NCBI GenBank assembly: GCA_023459495.1
Contig: JAEWTL010000013.1
Coordinates: forward strand, 124,001 to 188,000
DNA length: 64,000 nucleotides
Origin: Bacillota bacterium
Lineage (GTDB): Bacteria > Bacillota > Clostridia > Christensenellales > SZUA-584
Direction: 5' to 3'
The notes under the pieces were generated by a model. The model did not search any database. It worked only from the letters and a program-made list of their open reading frames with translations, and was not told the DNA's origin. Of this stretch, positions 42,273 through 52,036 are shown in pieces (within the stretch, counting starts at the first letter, position 1; each line of letters opens with the position of its first letter). The position numbers were made by a program, and so were the translations under genes.

Positions 42273-43556
42273 ATGGCAATGCAACTGACGCCGCAGCAGC
42301 AGGAAATGCTGGACGGCAAGCAGGGCGAAGCGCTCGCCAAGGTGATGAAGACGCTCGTGATGTACGGTGAAACCTTTGGCGCGACGCGCATGGTGCCGGT
42401 CACCAGCGAGTGCGGCCATCTGGTCACGAGCTTCGGGCTCGGCGTACTCACCCCTGTTTACGCGCTGCTGGATGAACTCATCGACGCGGGCGTAAAGTCC
42501 GCGCAGCCGTTCTCGGTGGACCCCCGCCCGCTGCAGAAGGGCGTGCCTGCGAATCCCGCGCAGAAACTGTTTTTCAAGATGATGTACTCCAAGCAGAAGG
42601 AATACGAGGAACGCCTCCGAAAGCTTGGCATCATGAACCCTGATGCGTTCTCCTGCACGTGCTACATGCCCGAGATGGGCAACGTCCCCAGGAAAGGCGA
42701 TATCCTGAGCTGGGCGGAGAGCAGTGCGGTGGTTTATGCCAACAGCGTGCTGGGCGCGCGCTGCAACCGCAACTCGGGCATCCTTGACATCTTCGGCAGC
42801 ATCGCAGGCTTCGTTCCGGAGTTCGGCCTGCTGACCGACGAGGGCCGCAAAGCCACGTGGATCGTCGAAATAAAAACGTCCAAGCGGCCTGAAGCACAGG
42901 TGCTGGGCAGCGCCATCGGCATGAAGGTGATGGAGGACGTACCCTACATCAAAGGCCTCGATAAGTTCATCGGCACGGAGCTGAACGACGACGCGAAGGC
43001 GTATCTCAAGGACATGGGCGCGGCTACGGCCTCCAACGGTGCAGTCGGCCTGTACCATGTGGACGGCCTCACGCCCGAAGCCACAGAACAGGGTGAAAGG
43101 CTCATCGCCAAAGATGCTCAGGTGTACGTCATCGACGACACGGAGCTGGAGCGCGTGATGAAGTCCTACCCCGTCATCTGGCAGGATGCAGACGCGGAGC
43201 CGAAGCTGTGCTTCATCGGCTGCCCGCACCTGTCGTTAAAGCAGCTCGAAGACTGGACGGAGGCCATCGAAGCGGGCCTGACAGCACAGGGCCGCAAAAA
43301 AGTGGCCATCCCCACGGTGATAACCGCTGCCCCTGCCGTTATGGCCGCGTTTGACAAGACGACGCATGCAACCCGGCTGAAGGCTGCGGGCGTGGTCACC
43401 TCGTCCATCTGCCCGCTGATGTACATGAACAACCCGATGTGCGGCAAGATGCCGGTTGTAACCAACTCCAACAAGCTGCGCACCTACACGAGCGCGCGCT
43501 ACCAGACGGACGAAGCCATTCTGTCGCTCATCACGAAAGGGGGCAAGGTACAATGA
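42273..43556 (+). CDS. Aconitase X large (catalytic) subunit
   Basis: The 427-residue protein matches the AcnX catalytic family (DUF521): MLDGKQGEALAKVMKTLVMY near the N-terminus, TSECGHLVTSFG, SCTCYMPEMGN, and ESSAVVYANSVLGARCNRNS. A late Cys in SSICPLMYMNNPMCGKM fits the iron-sulfur ligands. Characterised AcnX enzymes dehydrate cis-3-hydroxy-L-proline (bacteria) or phosphomevalonate (archaea). It starts 12 bp after the ene-reductase gene behind AAGGAGG and overlaps the small-subunit gene by ATGA. The true substrate here is open. Confidence 0.9.
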   Translation: MAMQLTPQQQEMLDGKQGEALAKVMKTLVMYGETFGATRMVPVTSECGHLVTSFGLGVLTPVYALLDELIDAGVKSAQPFSVDPRPLQKGVPANPAQKLFFKMMYSKQKEYEERLRKLGIMNPDAFSCTCYMPEMGNVPRKGDILSWAESSAVVYANSVLGARCNRNSGILDIFGSIAGFVPEFGLLTDEGRKATWIVEIKTSKRPEAQVLGSAIGMKVMEDVPYIKGLDKFIGTELNDDAKAYLKDMGAATASNGAVGLYHVDGLTPEATEQGERLIAKDAQVYVIDDTELERVMKSYPVIWQDADAEPKLCFIGCPHLSLKQLEDWTEAIEAGLTAQGRKKVAIPTVITAAPAVMAAFDKTTHATRLKAAGVVTSSICPLMYMNNPMCGKMPVVTNSNKLRTYTSARYQTDEAILSLITKGGKVQ

Positions 43557-43993
43557 AAACATTCAAGGGACGCCCCGTGGTGCCGGGCAGCGCCAAAGCC
43601 GAAGCGCTGGTTAGCCGCGGCGGCTTCAACACGCTCGCGAGCTTTCAGAAGGCGCTGATGTTTCACGACAAGGAGACCAAGTGCTCCGACCAGAACAATC
43701 CCGACCTGTACGGCAAGCCCATGGCGGGCAAGGCGCTCTGCCTGCCCCAGACCATCGGCTCCACCACAGGCGGCATGATATTGTACTGCGCGGCTTACTT
43801 AAAGCAGCAGCCCGCGTGCCTGCTGTTCTCCAAGCCCATCGATTCGCTGGCTGCGGCGGGAGCCATCCTCTCCGGCGTGTGGACAGACACGTCCATGCCC
43901 ACAGTCGACAGCCTCGGCGACGAGTTTCTGGAGTATGTAAAGCCGGGCATGAGCGTCACCGTGGCAAAGGATGGCACCGTGACGGTGGAGTAA
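43553..43993 (+). CDS. Aconitase X small (swivel) subunit
   Basis: The 146-residue protein is the DUF126 swivel domain: KTFKGRPVVPGSAKAEALVS, the segment around DLYGKPMAGKALCLPQTIGS, and TTGGMILYCAAYLKQQP. In many bacteria it is fused to the large subunit; here it is separate (type II AcnX). Its ATG overlaps the stop of the large-subunit gene, and a terminator follows. Confidence 0.92.
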   Translation: MKTFKGRPVVPGSAKAEALVSRGGFNTLASFQKALMFHDKETKCSDQNNPDLYGKPMAGKALCLPQTIGSTTGGMILYCAAYLKQQPACLLFSKPIDSLAAAGAILSGVWTDTSMPTVDSLGDEFLEYVKPGMSVTVAKDGTVTVE

Positions 43994-44011
43994 AAATTGC
44001 TGAATCGCCAG

Positions 44012-44041
44012 GAAGCCGTTGGTCAAACAACGGCTTCTCAT
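44012..44041 (+). terminator. Terminator of the ene-reductase/AcnX operon
   Basis: GAAGCCGTTG and CAACGGCTTC form a perfect 10-bp stem with a 6-nt loop; the tail is TCATTTTG. Confidence 0.75.
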
Positions 44042-44255
44042 TTTGCAGCGTATATGGCAGGTCACCGGCCGAAAACTCATTTCTCAATCCTGCGGACCAG
44101 CCGGGGAATTCGGCCATACATCTTTTTTCGGAATAATGTAAAATTATATATAAAACTTGTTCTTTCTTCAAATTTGTAATAGAATACCACATGAAAAAAG
44201 CGTCAGCGCCGGGACGATATGCCGCGTCAGCGAACGCATAACGGGAGGAAATAGT

Positions 44256-46108
44256 ATGAAACGCGTCTGGAAAAAAGCAGCCTGCGTGCTGTTGGCTGCA
44301 GTACTGGCAGGTATACCGGCAATCCCCGCTTTTGCGGCAGGGAACGCGGACTCTCCGTCCCTCGATATCGTTGACCCGGATATTCAAACTGTCGTTGACG
44401 ATTATGTTGCGGAGCATGCGGATACCACGGCCGCCGTATCAATTTCCGTATTCTCCGGAAGCGATGTATTGTTTTCAAGCTGCTATGGCTATACGGATAT
44501 TGAAAATGGTGTTGCCAACGGCGAGGACGCTGTTTTTGAGTGGGGCTCCTGCACCAAATTGCTCGTCTGGACCAGCGTAATGCAGCTTTACGAGCAGGGG
44601 CTCATCGACCTTAACGCCGATATCGGCACCTGCCGGATGGCTTTTTCACCAAGCTTCAATATGGCAACCCGCTCACAATGTACAACCTCATGAACCATAA
44701 CGCGGGCTGGCAGGAAGTTCCGGTGGAGCTGTTCGTATCGGATGCCGATGTCGTCAAAGACCTTGGCGACGCGCTCAAGGCAAGCGAACCGGCGCAGATC
44801 TATGAACCCGGAACCGTAACCGCCTATTCAAACTGGGGCGCGGCCCTGGCCGGATACATCGTCGAGCGGATATCCGGCATGCCGTTCTATGAATACGTGC
44901 ATCAAAACATATTCGAGCCGCTCGGCATGGCGCATACAGCGCTCGCAGCCGACCTCTCGGACAACACCTGGGTGCAGCAAAAGCGGCGGGAGCTGGCCTG
45001 CTATACAACCGAAATGGCCCCGCTGGGCGATGCCTTCTTTTACATACCGCTGTATCCGGCGGGCATGGCAACCGGGACACTTTCGGACTTCCGCACATTC
45101 GCGCAGGCGCTGACCGCGGATGAAAGCGGCAAATCGCCGCTGTTTGAAAACACGGAGACGCTGGCCGAGCTGTATACGCCGACGCTTTACTATCCGGACG
45201 GCGTGACCACGAGGAACTGCCATGGCTTCTGGGCAGAAAGCGATGGCGCGATCGGCCATGGCGGAAACACCGCAGGCTGCTCCTCTATGCTGCTGTTTGA
45301 TCCGGCCACCGGCATTGGCGCAGTGGTCATGACCAACCAAAACAGCGAGACCGTCTACAACTACAACCTTACGGCGTTGATCTTTGGCGAGACAACCGCC
45401 TCATACGACGGCGCGATGCCGAAGGCGTCCTCCGTCACCGGGCTGTACCTTTGTGCCCGGACGGATACCAAAGGAGTGCTGAAGCTGTACAGCCTGTCCA
45501 GCATATTCCCGGTTGTCGAAAAAAGTGACGGCTCGCTGAGCGTCCCGATGACCGAATTTACACTGGAACCGATTGCGCCGACCGTATACAGTCTCTCCTA
45601 TAAAGACGCCTCCATTCCGATATATGCCGCCGTATCGGACGACGGCCGGGTACAGTCGCTTTCCATGCAGACCGCCGATTACCTGCGTATGGGTTGGGGC
45701 GAGCTCATCTTCTGGGGCATAACGTTGCTGGGCTTTGCCGTCGCCTTGGTATACAGCCTCGTCGTTTTGATCTGCATGCTGGTCCGCAGAATCAGGAAGA
45801 AACCACAGCCGCTGGGCGTACTGCGCGGGGTGGCATGCGCAGCCGTCGTTGCAGCGGCTGTAAATATGCTGATCTTGTTAATAACGGCGATTTCCTATGC
45901 CGCTACGCTGACAACCATTACTGTGCAGGCCATTCTGTTCGCGCTGTTCGCGCTGATACCGGTCGCCTTCACGGTGGTCTACCTTGTAAAGCACAAAAGT
46001 CTGGATGCAACCAAGAAGCTTAAAGCGAGCCTGATAACGACTTGTGTCATGGGGCTTTTCATGACACAAGTCGTTATCTACTGGCAGCTTTGGATGTTCT
46101 GGATCTGA
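44256..46108 (+). pseudogene. Beta-lactamase-family serine hydrolase with C-terminal membrane domain, frameshifted
   Basis: The 5' part has a signal peptide and the catalytic SXXK motif (GSCTKLLVW). After a frameshift near 44630 the other frame continues with the conserved LPDGFFTKLQYGNPLTMYNL, the YXN motif (TAYSNWGAAL) and HGGNTAG. The C-terminus adds four hydrophobic helices, as in membrane-anchored class-C-like penicillin-binding proteins. The break fits loss of one ACCT from a tandem ACCTACCT (GGCACCTGCC instead of GGCACCTACCTGCC). It is a recent pseudogene, a phase-variable state or a sequencing error, as both parts are otherwise intact. The ATG at 44256 follows GGGAGG. Confidence 0.82.
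46033..46078. repeat. Perfect 19-bp inverted repeat inside the coding region
   Basis: GATAACGACTTGTGTCATG and CATGACACAAGTCGTTATC are exact complements around GGGCTTTT. They encode LITTCVMGLFMTQVVIYW near the C-terminus of the serine hydrolase gene. It could act as a hairpin or be the mark of template switching during replication. Confidence 0.85.
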
Positions 46109-46216
46109 ATTGTTCACTGGCCTTTTCCTTTTCGGCTCTGCACCGTTGACGCGGGGGCATGCATTTGCTATCGTTTACACAAGTAACTACGCAGAGAGCG
46201 CAGAGGAGGAAAGTCA

Positions 46217-47053
46217 GTGAAACAGCGGGAAATCATCAAAACGGTGCAAGGCCACCGCACGACGGATGGCGCAGGCGTACGGCTGGTACGCGTATTGGGA
46301 TACCGGGACACAGCGGATTTCGACCCGTTCCTGATGCTCGACTCGTTTGACTCCACCGACCCGGAGGATTATATTGCGGGCTTCCCCCTGCATCCGCACC
46401 GGGGTATCGAAACCATCACCTATCTCATCGCGGGCCGCATCGACCACGAGGACAGCCTCGGCAACAAAGGTGTCATCCATTCGGGCGAGAGCCAGTGGAT
46501 GACCGCGGGCAGCGGTATCCTGCATCAGGAGATGCCGCAGCCATCGGAGCGCATGCTGGGCTTGCAGCTGTGGCTGAACCTGCCCGCCGCCAAAAAGATG
46601 GCCAATCCGGCTTACCTCACGATCACGCCGGACATGATTCCGATGGTGCAAAAGGATACGATGCAGGTGCGCGTGCTGTCGGGCCGCTTTGAGGGAGCCT
46701 CCGGCGTTTCGCCGCGGCACATCGCCGCCTCCATTTTCGATGTCGCGCTGGACGTGGGCGCTACAGCACAGCTGCCTGTCAATCCGGATGAAATGGTATT
46801 CGTTTTCCTCATTGAAGGGGACGGCATAATCGGTGGACAAACCATCCCCGCCAAGACTGCCGTGCTGTTCGGCGAGGGTGATACCATATCCGTATCCGCT
46901 CCGCAAACCTTCGCGCTGCGCTTCATCTTTTTCTCTGGCAAAGCGCTGCACGAACCCGTCGCGTGGGGCGGCCCCATCGTCATGAACACCCGCGAGGAAC
47001 TGGACCACGCCTTCAACGAGCTGCAGCGCGGCACCTTTATCAAGCACAAGTAG
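46217..47053 (+). CDS. Pirin family protein
   Basis: The 278-residue bicupin protein has the pirin signature: FPLHPHRGIETITYLIAG then HEDSLGNKG, and WMTAGSGILHQEM, with the metal-binding His and Glu. Bacterial pirins can be quercetinases or redox-sensing partners of other proteins. The start is GTG at 46217 behind GAGGAGG. It follows the frameshifted hydrolase gene and converges on the HD hydrolase gene. Confidence 0.93.
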   Translation: MKQREIIKTVQGHRTTDGAGVRLVRVLGYRDTADFDPFLMLDSFDSTDPEDYIAGFPLHPHRGIETITYLIAGRIDHEDSLGNKGVIHSGESQWMTAGSGILHQEMPQPSERMLGLQLWLNLPAAKKMANPAYLTITPDMIPMVQKDTMQVRVLSGRFEGASGVSPRHIAASIFDVALDVGATAQLPVNPDEMVFVFLIEGDGIIGGQTIPAKTAVLFGEGDTISVSAPQTFALRFIFFSGKALHEPVAWGGPIVMNTREELDHAFNELQRGTFIKHK

Positions 47054-47068
47054 CTTTCGGCAAGCGGA

Positions 47069-47497
47069 TCACGATTGCAGCAACGCCTTGGCCTGCGCGT
47101 ATTTCTCCAGCCGCTGTTTATCCGCGTCGCTGACGCTCTCCAGCCGAGTGGTATCGCTGTTGTGCGCAAGGTCCGCCAGCTTTACCGCCTTGGCGATGGG
47201 GTTGGGTTTCAGCGCGGCCACGTAATCCATATAAGCCACGCCTTCCGCATGCGTCAGCAAGCGCACCGCCTCCACCACCGGTTCGGGGATGCCCTGCCCG
47301 CGCAGGTCCTCCAGCGTGACGCCTGAATGTTCTACCACGTCGTGCAGCAGCGCCGCCGCCGTTTCCTCCTCCGTGCGCATCTGCTCCGCAAGGTGCACCG
47401 GGTGATAGATGTAGGGAATTCCTGTGCGGTCCAGCTGTCCGTGGTGCGCGTTATACGCGATGACCATTGCTCTCTTGGTGACTATCGTATAGATCAT
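47069..47497 (-). CDS. HD-domain hydrolase, small alarmone hydrolase-like
   Basis: The 142-residue protein resembles the hydrolase half of RelA/SpoT proteins: AYNAHHGQLDRTGIPYIYHP, AALLHDVVEHSGVTLEDL and AVKLADLAHNSD, giving the metal-binding His, HD and Asp residues. Lone domains of this kind (MESH1-like) can degrade (p)ppGpp or NADPH. No synthetase domain is present. The ATG at 47497 follows GGGAGG. Confidence 0.82.
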   Translation of the reverse strand: MIYTIVTKRAMVIAYNAHHGQLDRTGIPYIYHPVHLAEQMRTEEETAAALLHDVVEHSGVTLEDLRGQGIPEPVVEAVRLLTHAEGVAYMDYVAALKPNPIAKAVKLADLAHNSDTTRLESVSDADKQRLEKYAQAKALLQS

Positions 47498-47668
47498 ATC
47501 GTCCTCCCACTATGTGTCTCTTATCAGCAGTATTGGCAGGAACAAGCCCCTGCCGCGGCGAATACTTCATCGTTCAGTTTTCCCCGAATAATTGGATATC
47601 ATATCGACCTATAAACGCACCCCCAAAAGCACGCTTTTCGGGGGCCCCATAATCAGGAGGCAGTTAAG

Positions 47669-49288
47669 ATGGCAAAATGGTGGCAGGAGCGCGTGGTCTA
47701 CCAAATTTACCCGCGCAGCTTTGCGGACACGAACGGCGATGGCGTCGGCGACATCCCCGGTATCATCGCGCATTTGGACGACATCAAGGACCTCGGCGCG
47801 GGCATCATCTGGCTCTCCCCGCTGTACCGCTCGCCCGACGCGGACAACGGCTACGATATCAGCGACTACTGCGATATCGATCCCAAGTACGGCGATATGG
47901 CGGATATGGACAGGCTGATTGCCGAAGCCCAGAAACGCGATATCCGGCTCGTGATGGACCTCGTAATCAACCATACCTCCGATCAACACGCATGGTTTCA
48001 GCAGAGCCGCGATAAAAGCAGCCCCTATCGCGACTACTACATCTGGCAGCCGCCGAAGAAAAACGGCGGCCCTCCGAACAATTGGATGAGCCTGTTCGGC
48101 GGCAGCGCATGGACGCTGGATGAGCAGAGCGGCGAATACTACCTGCACCTGTTTGCCAAGGAGCAGCCGGACCTCAACTACCGCAACCCCAAGGTGCTGG
48201 AAGAGATCAAGAATGTGATGCGCTTCTGGCTGAACAAGGGCATATCCGGCTTCCGCTGCGACGTCATCAACATCATCTGGAAGTCCTCGCTGGCGGACAG
48301 CAAGCGCCTCATCAAGGGCAGCGAATACTACGTTTCGCAGGAGGGCTGCCACGAGATACTGCGCACGCTGCGCCGCGATGTACTCTCCCGCTACGACTGT
48401 TTTGCCGTGGGTGAAACGGTGTTCGTCACGCCTGAAATGGGCAACGACCTCTGCGACGAGGACCGGGGCGAGCTCGACATGATCTTCTCCTTCGAGCACA
48501 TGGAGACCGACCAGTACTTCGTCAAGTGGTTTCCGCGCCGCTTCGACGCGGGCCGCTTCGGCAGGACGGTGGCGCGCTGGCAGACCGCGCTGGAGTGGAA
48601 CGCCAACTACCTCGAAAACCACGACCAGCCGCGCAGCGTCTCACGCTTCGGCGACGACGGGCAGTATTGGGCCGAGTCCGCGAAAATGCTCGCCACGATG
48701 CTGCTCACCCTGCGCGGTACGCCCTACCTCTTCGAGGGGCAGGAGATCGGCATGACCAACTTCGACTTTGCGTCGATGGAACAGCTTCAGGACGTGGAGT
48801 CACACAACATCTACAAGCTTGCGGCAAAGCTGCACCTGCCCAAAGCCTACCGCTGGCGCATGATCAAAACCAAATCCCGCGACAACGCGCGCACGCCCAT
48901 GCAGTGGGACGCCAGCGAAAACGGCGGCTTTACCACCGGCACGCCGTGGCTGGGTGTCAACGCGAACCATACGCGCATCAACGTGGCGGCGCAGAAAGCC
49001 GACCCGGACTCCATCCGCAGCTACTACAAGAAACTTATCGCCCTGCGTGCGAGCAGCGCGCTGCTTAAATACGGCACGTTCAAGCGGGTCGCGTCAGACA
49101 GGCATCTGTTCTGCTACGACCGGAAGGACAACGGCAAAACATACCGCGTGCTTTTAAACTTCGGCGCAAAGCCGCGGCGCGTGCCCTGTGACGGCGCAGT
49201 GGTGATATCGAGCTATGGGCGCAAAAGCTACGACGGTGTGCTGCAGCCGTGGGAGGGCGTCGTCATCGATAAGGAGACGGAATCATGA
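47669..49288 (+). CDS. Alpha-glucosidase, GH13 (oligo-1,6-glucosidase type)
   Basis: The 539-residue enzyme starts WWQERVVYQIYPRSFADTNG and GDGVGDIPGI, as in GH13 subfamily 31 enzymes. Catalytic residues are present: nucleophile Asp198 (GFRCDVIN), acid/base Glu249 (AVGETVF) and Asp319 (ENHDQP). It should hydrolyse alpha-1,6- or alpha-1,4-linked glucose at non-reducing ends inside the cell, as there is no signal peptide. AGGAGG precedes the ATG. A GC-rich hairpin (CCCCC-AAAAG/CTTTT-GGGGG type) lies at about 47621-47645 just upstream. The stop overlaps the start of the GH36 gene. Confidence 0.93.
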   Translation: MAKWWQERVVYQIYPRSFADTNGDGVGDIPGIIAHLDDIKDLGAGIIWLSPLYRSPDADNGYDISDYCDIDPKYGDMADMDRLIAEAQKRDIRLVMDLVINHTSDQHAWFQQSRDKSSPYRDYYIWQPPKKNGGPPNNWMSLFGGSAWTLDEQSGEYYLHLFAKEQPDLNYRNPKVLEEIKNVMRFWLNKGISGFRCDVINIIWKSSLADSKRLIKGSEYYVSQEGCHEILRTLRRDVLSRYDCFAVGETVFVTPEMGNDLCDEDRGELDMIFSFEHMETDQYFVKWFPRRFDAGRFGRTVARWQTALEWNANYLENHDQPRSVSRFGDDGQYWAESAKMLATMLLTLRGTPYLFEGQEIGMTNFDFASMEQLQDVESHNIYKLAAKLHLPKAYRWRMIKTKSRDNARTPMQWDASENGGFTTGTPWLGVNANHTRINVAAQKADPDSIRSYYKKLIALRASSALLKYGTFKRVASDRHLFCYDRKDNGKTYRVLLNFGAKPRRVPCDGAVVISSYGRKSYDGVLQPWEGVVIDKETES

Positions 49289-51618
49289 TTTCAGAGAAGA
49301 ATGGGCTGTTCCGGCTGGACACTGATCACACGAGCTATTGGTTCCGCGTCACGAAGTTCGGACATCTGGAGCATATCCACTACGGGCAGCGCCTTGTGGA
49401 GCAGGACCCGGAAGGGCTGGCGATCAAGCGCATCGCGATGTTCGGCAGCAGCGTGCTCTACGACGAGAGCGACCCGGTGTATTGTCTCGACACCATGGCG
49501 CTCGAATGGTCGGGTATTGGACGCGGCGACTACCGCCACTCCCCCGCCGAGCTGAAGATGCCGGACGGCAGTTTTGCCAGTGACTTCATTTATCAATCCT
49601 GCCGCATCATCCCCGGCCCCGTGCCAATTGAGACATTGCCGAACGCCTACGGCGAAGTTTCCGACTGCGACACGCTGGAACTGACGCTCAAGGACACGGC
49701 CGGCGCGGAGCTGCTGCTCTACTACACCGTGTACCCGGAGACAGACGTCATCGCGCGGCGGGCAGTGCTGGTAAACCACGCCGAAAGCCCGCTCGTCATC
49801 CGGCGGCTGATGAGCATGATGGTGGACCTGCCGGACTTCGGCTTCAATCTGGTCACGTTCGATGGCGGCTGGATCCGCGAGGCGCATAAGCACGCGCGTC
49901 CGGTGCAGTACGGCATGTACGTCAACGAATCCACTACCGGCGCGAGCAGCAACCGCCACAATCCCGGCTTTCTGTTGGCGGAAGCGGGAGCAGGAGAGGA
50001 TCATGGCCGCGTGTACGGCTTCAACCTCGTGTACAGTGGCAACCACTACGGCGCGGTGGAGCGCTCCTCACAGGACATCGTACGCGTCAACTTAGGGCTG
50101 AGTCCACACTGCTTCGAGTGGACGCTGGGCAAGGACGAGAAGTTCGAGACGCCCGAGGCTGTGATGACCTTCAGCGGCTCCGGCTTCGGCGGCGTCAGCG
50201 CGCACTTTCACGACTTTGTGAACCGCCACATCGTGCGTGGCGACTGGAAGGACAAGGATCGCCCGGTGCTGATTAACAACTGGGAGGCACACTTCTTTAA
50301 GTTCAATCAGGGCAAGCTGCTGCGGCTCGCGCGCCGCGCCAAACGCCTCGGCGTAGAGCTGTTTGTGCTAGATGACGGCTGGTTCGGCAAGCGCGACAGC
50401 GACACCTGTAGCCTCGGCGACTACACGGTCAACCGGCGCAAACTGCCGGGAGGCCTGCCCTGCTTCGCGAACCGTATCCGACGCATGGGCCTAAGCTTCG
50501 GCCTGTGGTTTGAGCCCGAGATGGTCAACCCGGACAGCGACCTGTACCGCGCGCATCCCGAATGGGCTCTCACCACGCCCGGAAAGAAACCGGCCCTTGG
50601 GCGCAACCAGCTTGTGCTGGACCTCTGCAACCCCGGGGTGCGCAACTACATCGTGGAGAACATCACGCGCATCCTCGACGAGGCGAATATCTCCTACGTC
50701 AAGTGGGACATGAACCGCCACATCAGCGACGCCTATTCCTCACTCCTGCAAAATCAGGGCGAGTTCTTTCACCGCTATATCCTCGGCCTATACGACATCC
50801 TCTCTCGCATCTTCCGGCCCCGGCCGCACATATTGCTGGAAAGCTGCTCGTCGGGCGGCAACCGATTCGATCTCGGCATGCTGTGCTTTTCGCCGCAGGT
50901 ATGGTCTTCGGACGACACCGACCCCATCGAACGGCTGGAGATTCAGGGCGGGCTTTCGTACCTGTACCCGCTCTCGTCCATGGGTGCGCACGTCTCCGAA
51001 GCGCCGCACCAGCAGACACTGCGCAATACGCAGCTTTCCACGCGGTTCAACGTGGCCTGTTTTGGCTGCCTCGGCTACGAGCTGGATCTAAAGTACCTGA
51101 CGCACGTGGAGAAAAAGGAGGTGCGCGATCAGATCGCGTTCTACAAGGCGCACCGCCGCACGTTCCAGTACGGGCGCTTCACGCGATTGCACGCCCGCAA
51201 GTCCAACAAAACACACTGGCAGGTATCCGCGCGGGACGGCAGCGAAGCCGTGGCGGGCTTCTTCCAGACGCAGGCAGTTGCCGCGGAAGGCTACGACTTC
51301 CTGCCCGCTTCGGGTTTCGACGCGGACAGCCGCTACACCGTTCAGACGCGCCCGCAGACCATTCCCATCCGGCGCTTCGGCGGCCTCGTCAAGCACATCC
51401 TGCCCATAACGCTCCATCCCGACGGCTTCATCGTGCGCACGGCCAACAAGCTCTATCCCCTGCCGGACTGCGTGGAGCGCTATGAGTGCAATGGCGACAT
51501 GCTGAACGCAGGGCTTCGCCTGAACAACCAGTTCATCGGCAGCTACTACAACCCGCAAATCCGCCTCCTCGGCGATTTCGGTTCCAGCGTCTATCTCATC
51601 ACGAAGCAGGTGGATTAA
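49285..51618 (+). CDS. Alpha-galactosidase, GH36
   Basis: The 777-residue enzyme has the GH36 beta-sandwich N-domain and a barrel with FVLDDGWFGKRDSDTCSLGD, GLWFEPEMVNPDSDLY and YVKWDMNRHISD. The last holds the nucleophile Asp475. The acid/base Asp lies in WSSDDTDPIERL near 543. It removes alpha-galactose from raffinose-type sugars; there is no signal peptide, so it is cytoplasmic. Its ATG overlaps the GH13 stop, giving an operon for alpha-linked oligosaccharides. Confidence 0.95.
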   Translation: MISEKNGLFRLDTDHTSYWFRVTKFGHLEHIHYGQRLVEQDPEGLAIKRIAMFGSSVLYDESDPVYCLDTMALEWSGIGRGDYRHSPAELKMPDGSFASDFIYQSCRIIPGPVPIETLPNAYGEVSDCDTLELTLKDTAGAELLLYYTVYPETDVIARRAVLVNHAESPLVIRRLMSMMVDLPDFGFNLVTFDGGWIREAHKHARPVQYGMYVNESTTGASSNRHNPGFLLAEAGAGEDHGRVYGFNLVYSGNHYGAVERSSQDIVRVNLGLSPHCFEWTLGKDEKFETPEAVMTFSGSGFGGVSAHFHDFVNRHIVRGDWKDKDRPVLINNWEAHFFKFNQGKLLRLARRAKRLGVELFVLDDGWFGKRDSDTCSLGDYTVNRRKLPGGLPCFANRIRRMGLSFGLWFEPEMVNPDSDLYRAHPEWALTTPGKKPALGRNQLVLDLCNPGVRNYIVENITRILDEANISYVKWDMNRHISDAYSSLLQNQGEFFHRYILGLYDILSRIFRPRPHILLESCSSGGNRFDLGMLCFSPQVWSSDDTDPIERLEIQGGLSYLYPLSSMGAHVSEAPHQQTLRNTQLSTRFNVACFGCLGYELDLKYLTHVEKKEVRDQIAFYKAHRRTFQYGRFTRLHARKSNKTHWQVSARDGSEAVAGFFQTQAVAAEGYDFLPASGFDADSRYTVQTRPQTIPIRRFGGLVKHILPITLHPDGFIVRTANKLYPLPDCVERYECNGDMLNAGLRLNNQFIGSYYNPQIRLLGDFGSSVYLITKQVD

Positions 51619-51671
51619 AGGCGGCGGTTGCCGTTCAAAGCATAAGCATATCGGTAAGCGGCAATAAAAAA

Positions 51672-51695
51672 ATCGTCGGTTGTTTGGCCGACGAT
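51672..51695. terminator. Terminator between GH36 and the toxin-antitoxin genes
   Basis: ATCGTCGG and CCGACGAT form an 8-bp stem. On the minus strand it is followed by a long T-run, and on the plus strand T-rich sequence starts about 20 bp later. Confidence 0.7.
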
Positions 51696-51717
51696 CAGTA
51701 AACATGCTTTTGTTTTT

Positions 51718-52035
51718 TTATTCCTGCAACTCACCAAACAGTATCTTCGTGTAATCGCGCTTGCCATACAGCACGCGCACGACATACACACTGCCGCCCT
51801 CATGCCGGTAAAAGATGAGATAGCTGCCGCTCACAAGGAAGCGGTAATGGTTCGGCATGTCGACCACAGACGACAACGGCGCGCCGCTGTCCGGAAAATC
51901 CGAAAGCCTGCGAATCGCTTTAACAATATGCGTCACCGTATTCAATGCCGCCGTGGGGTTTTCAAGCTCCGACGTGATATATTCTCTGATGTCCCGTAAA
52001 TCGTTTTGGGCTTCAGGGGATATATGCAGCTTCAT
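51718..52035 (-). CDS. Type II toxin of the RelE/ParE family
   Basis: The 105-residue protein has the ParE/RelE layout: KLHISPEAQNDLRDIREYIT, then NHYRFLVSGSYLIFYRHEGG and VYVVRVLYGKRDYTKIL. It should inhibit translation or gyrase when free. The ATG at 52035 lies just after the antitoxin stop, and both form a two-gene unit with a terminator. Confidence 0.9.
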   Translation of the reverse strand: MKLHISPEAQNDLRDIREYITSELENPTAALNTVTHIVKAIRRLSDFPDSGAPLSSVVDMPNHYRFLVSGSYLIFYRHEGGSVYVVRVLYGKRDYTKILFGELQE

Positions 52036-52036
52036 G

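Noticed and set aside
41157..43229. Open frame of nearly 700 codons on the minus strand opposite the ene-reductase and AcnX genes
   Set aside because: The true genes on the plus strand have full catalytic motifs; the opposite frame is a by-product of codon bias and shows no motif.
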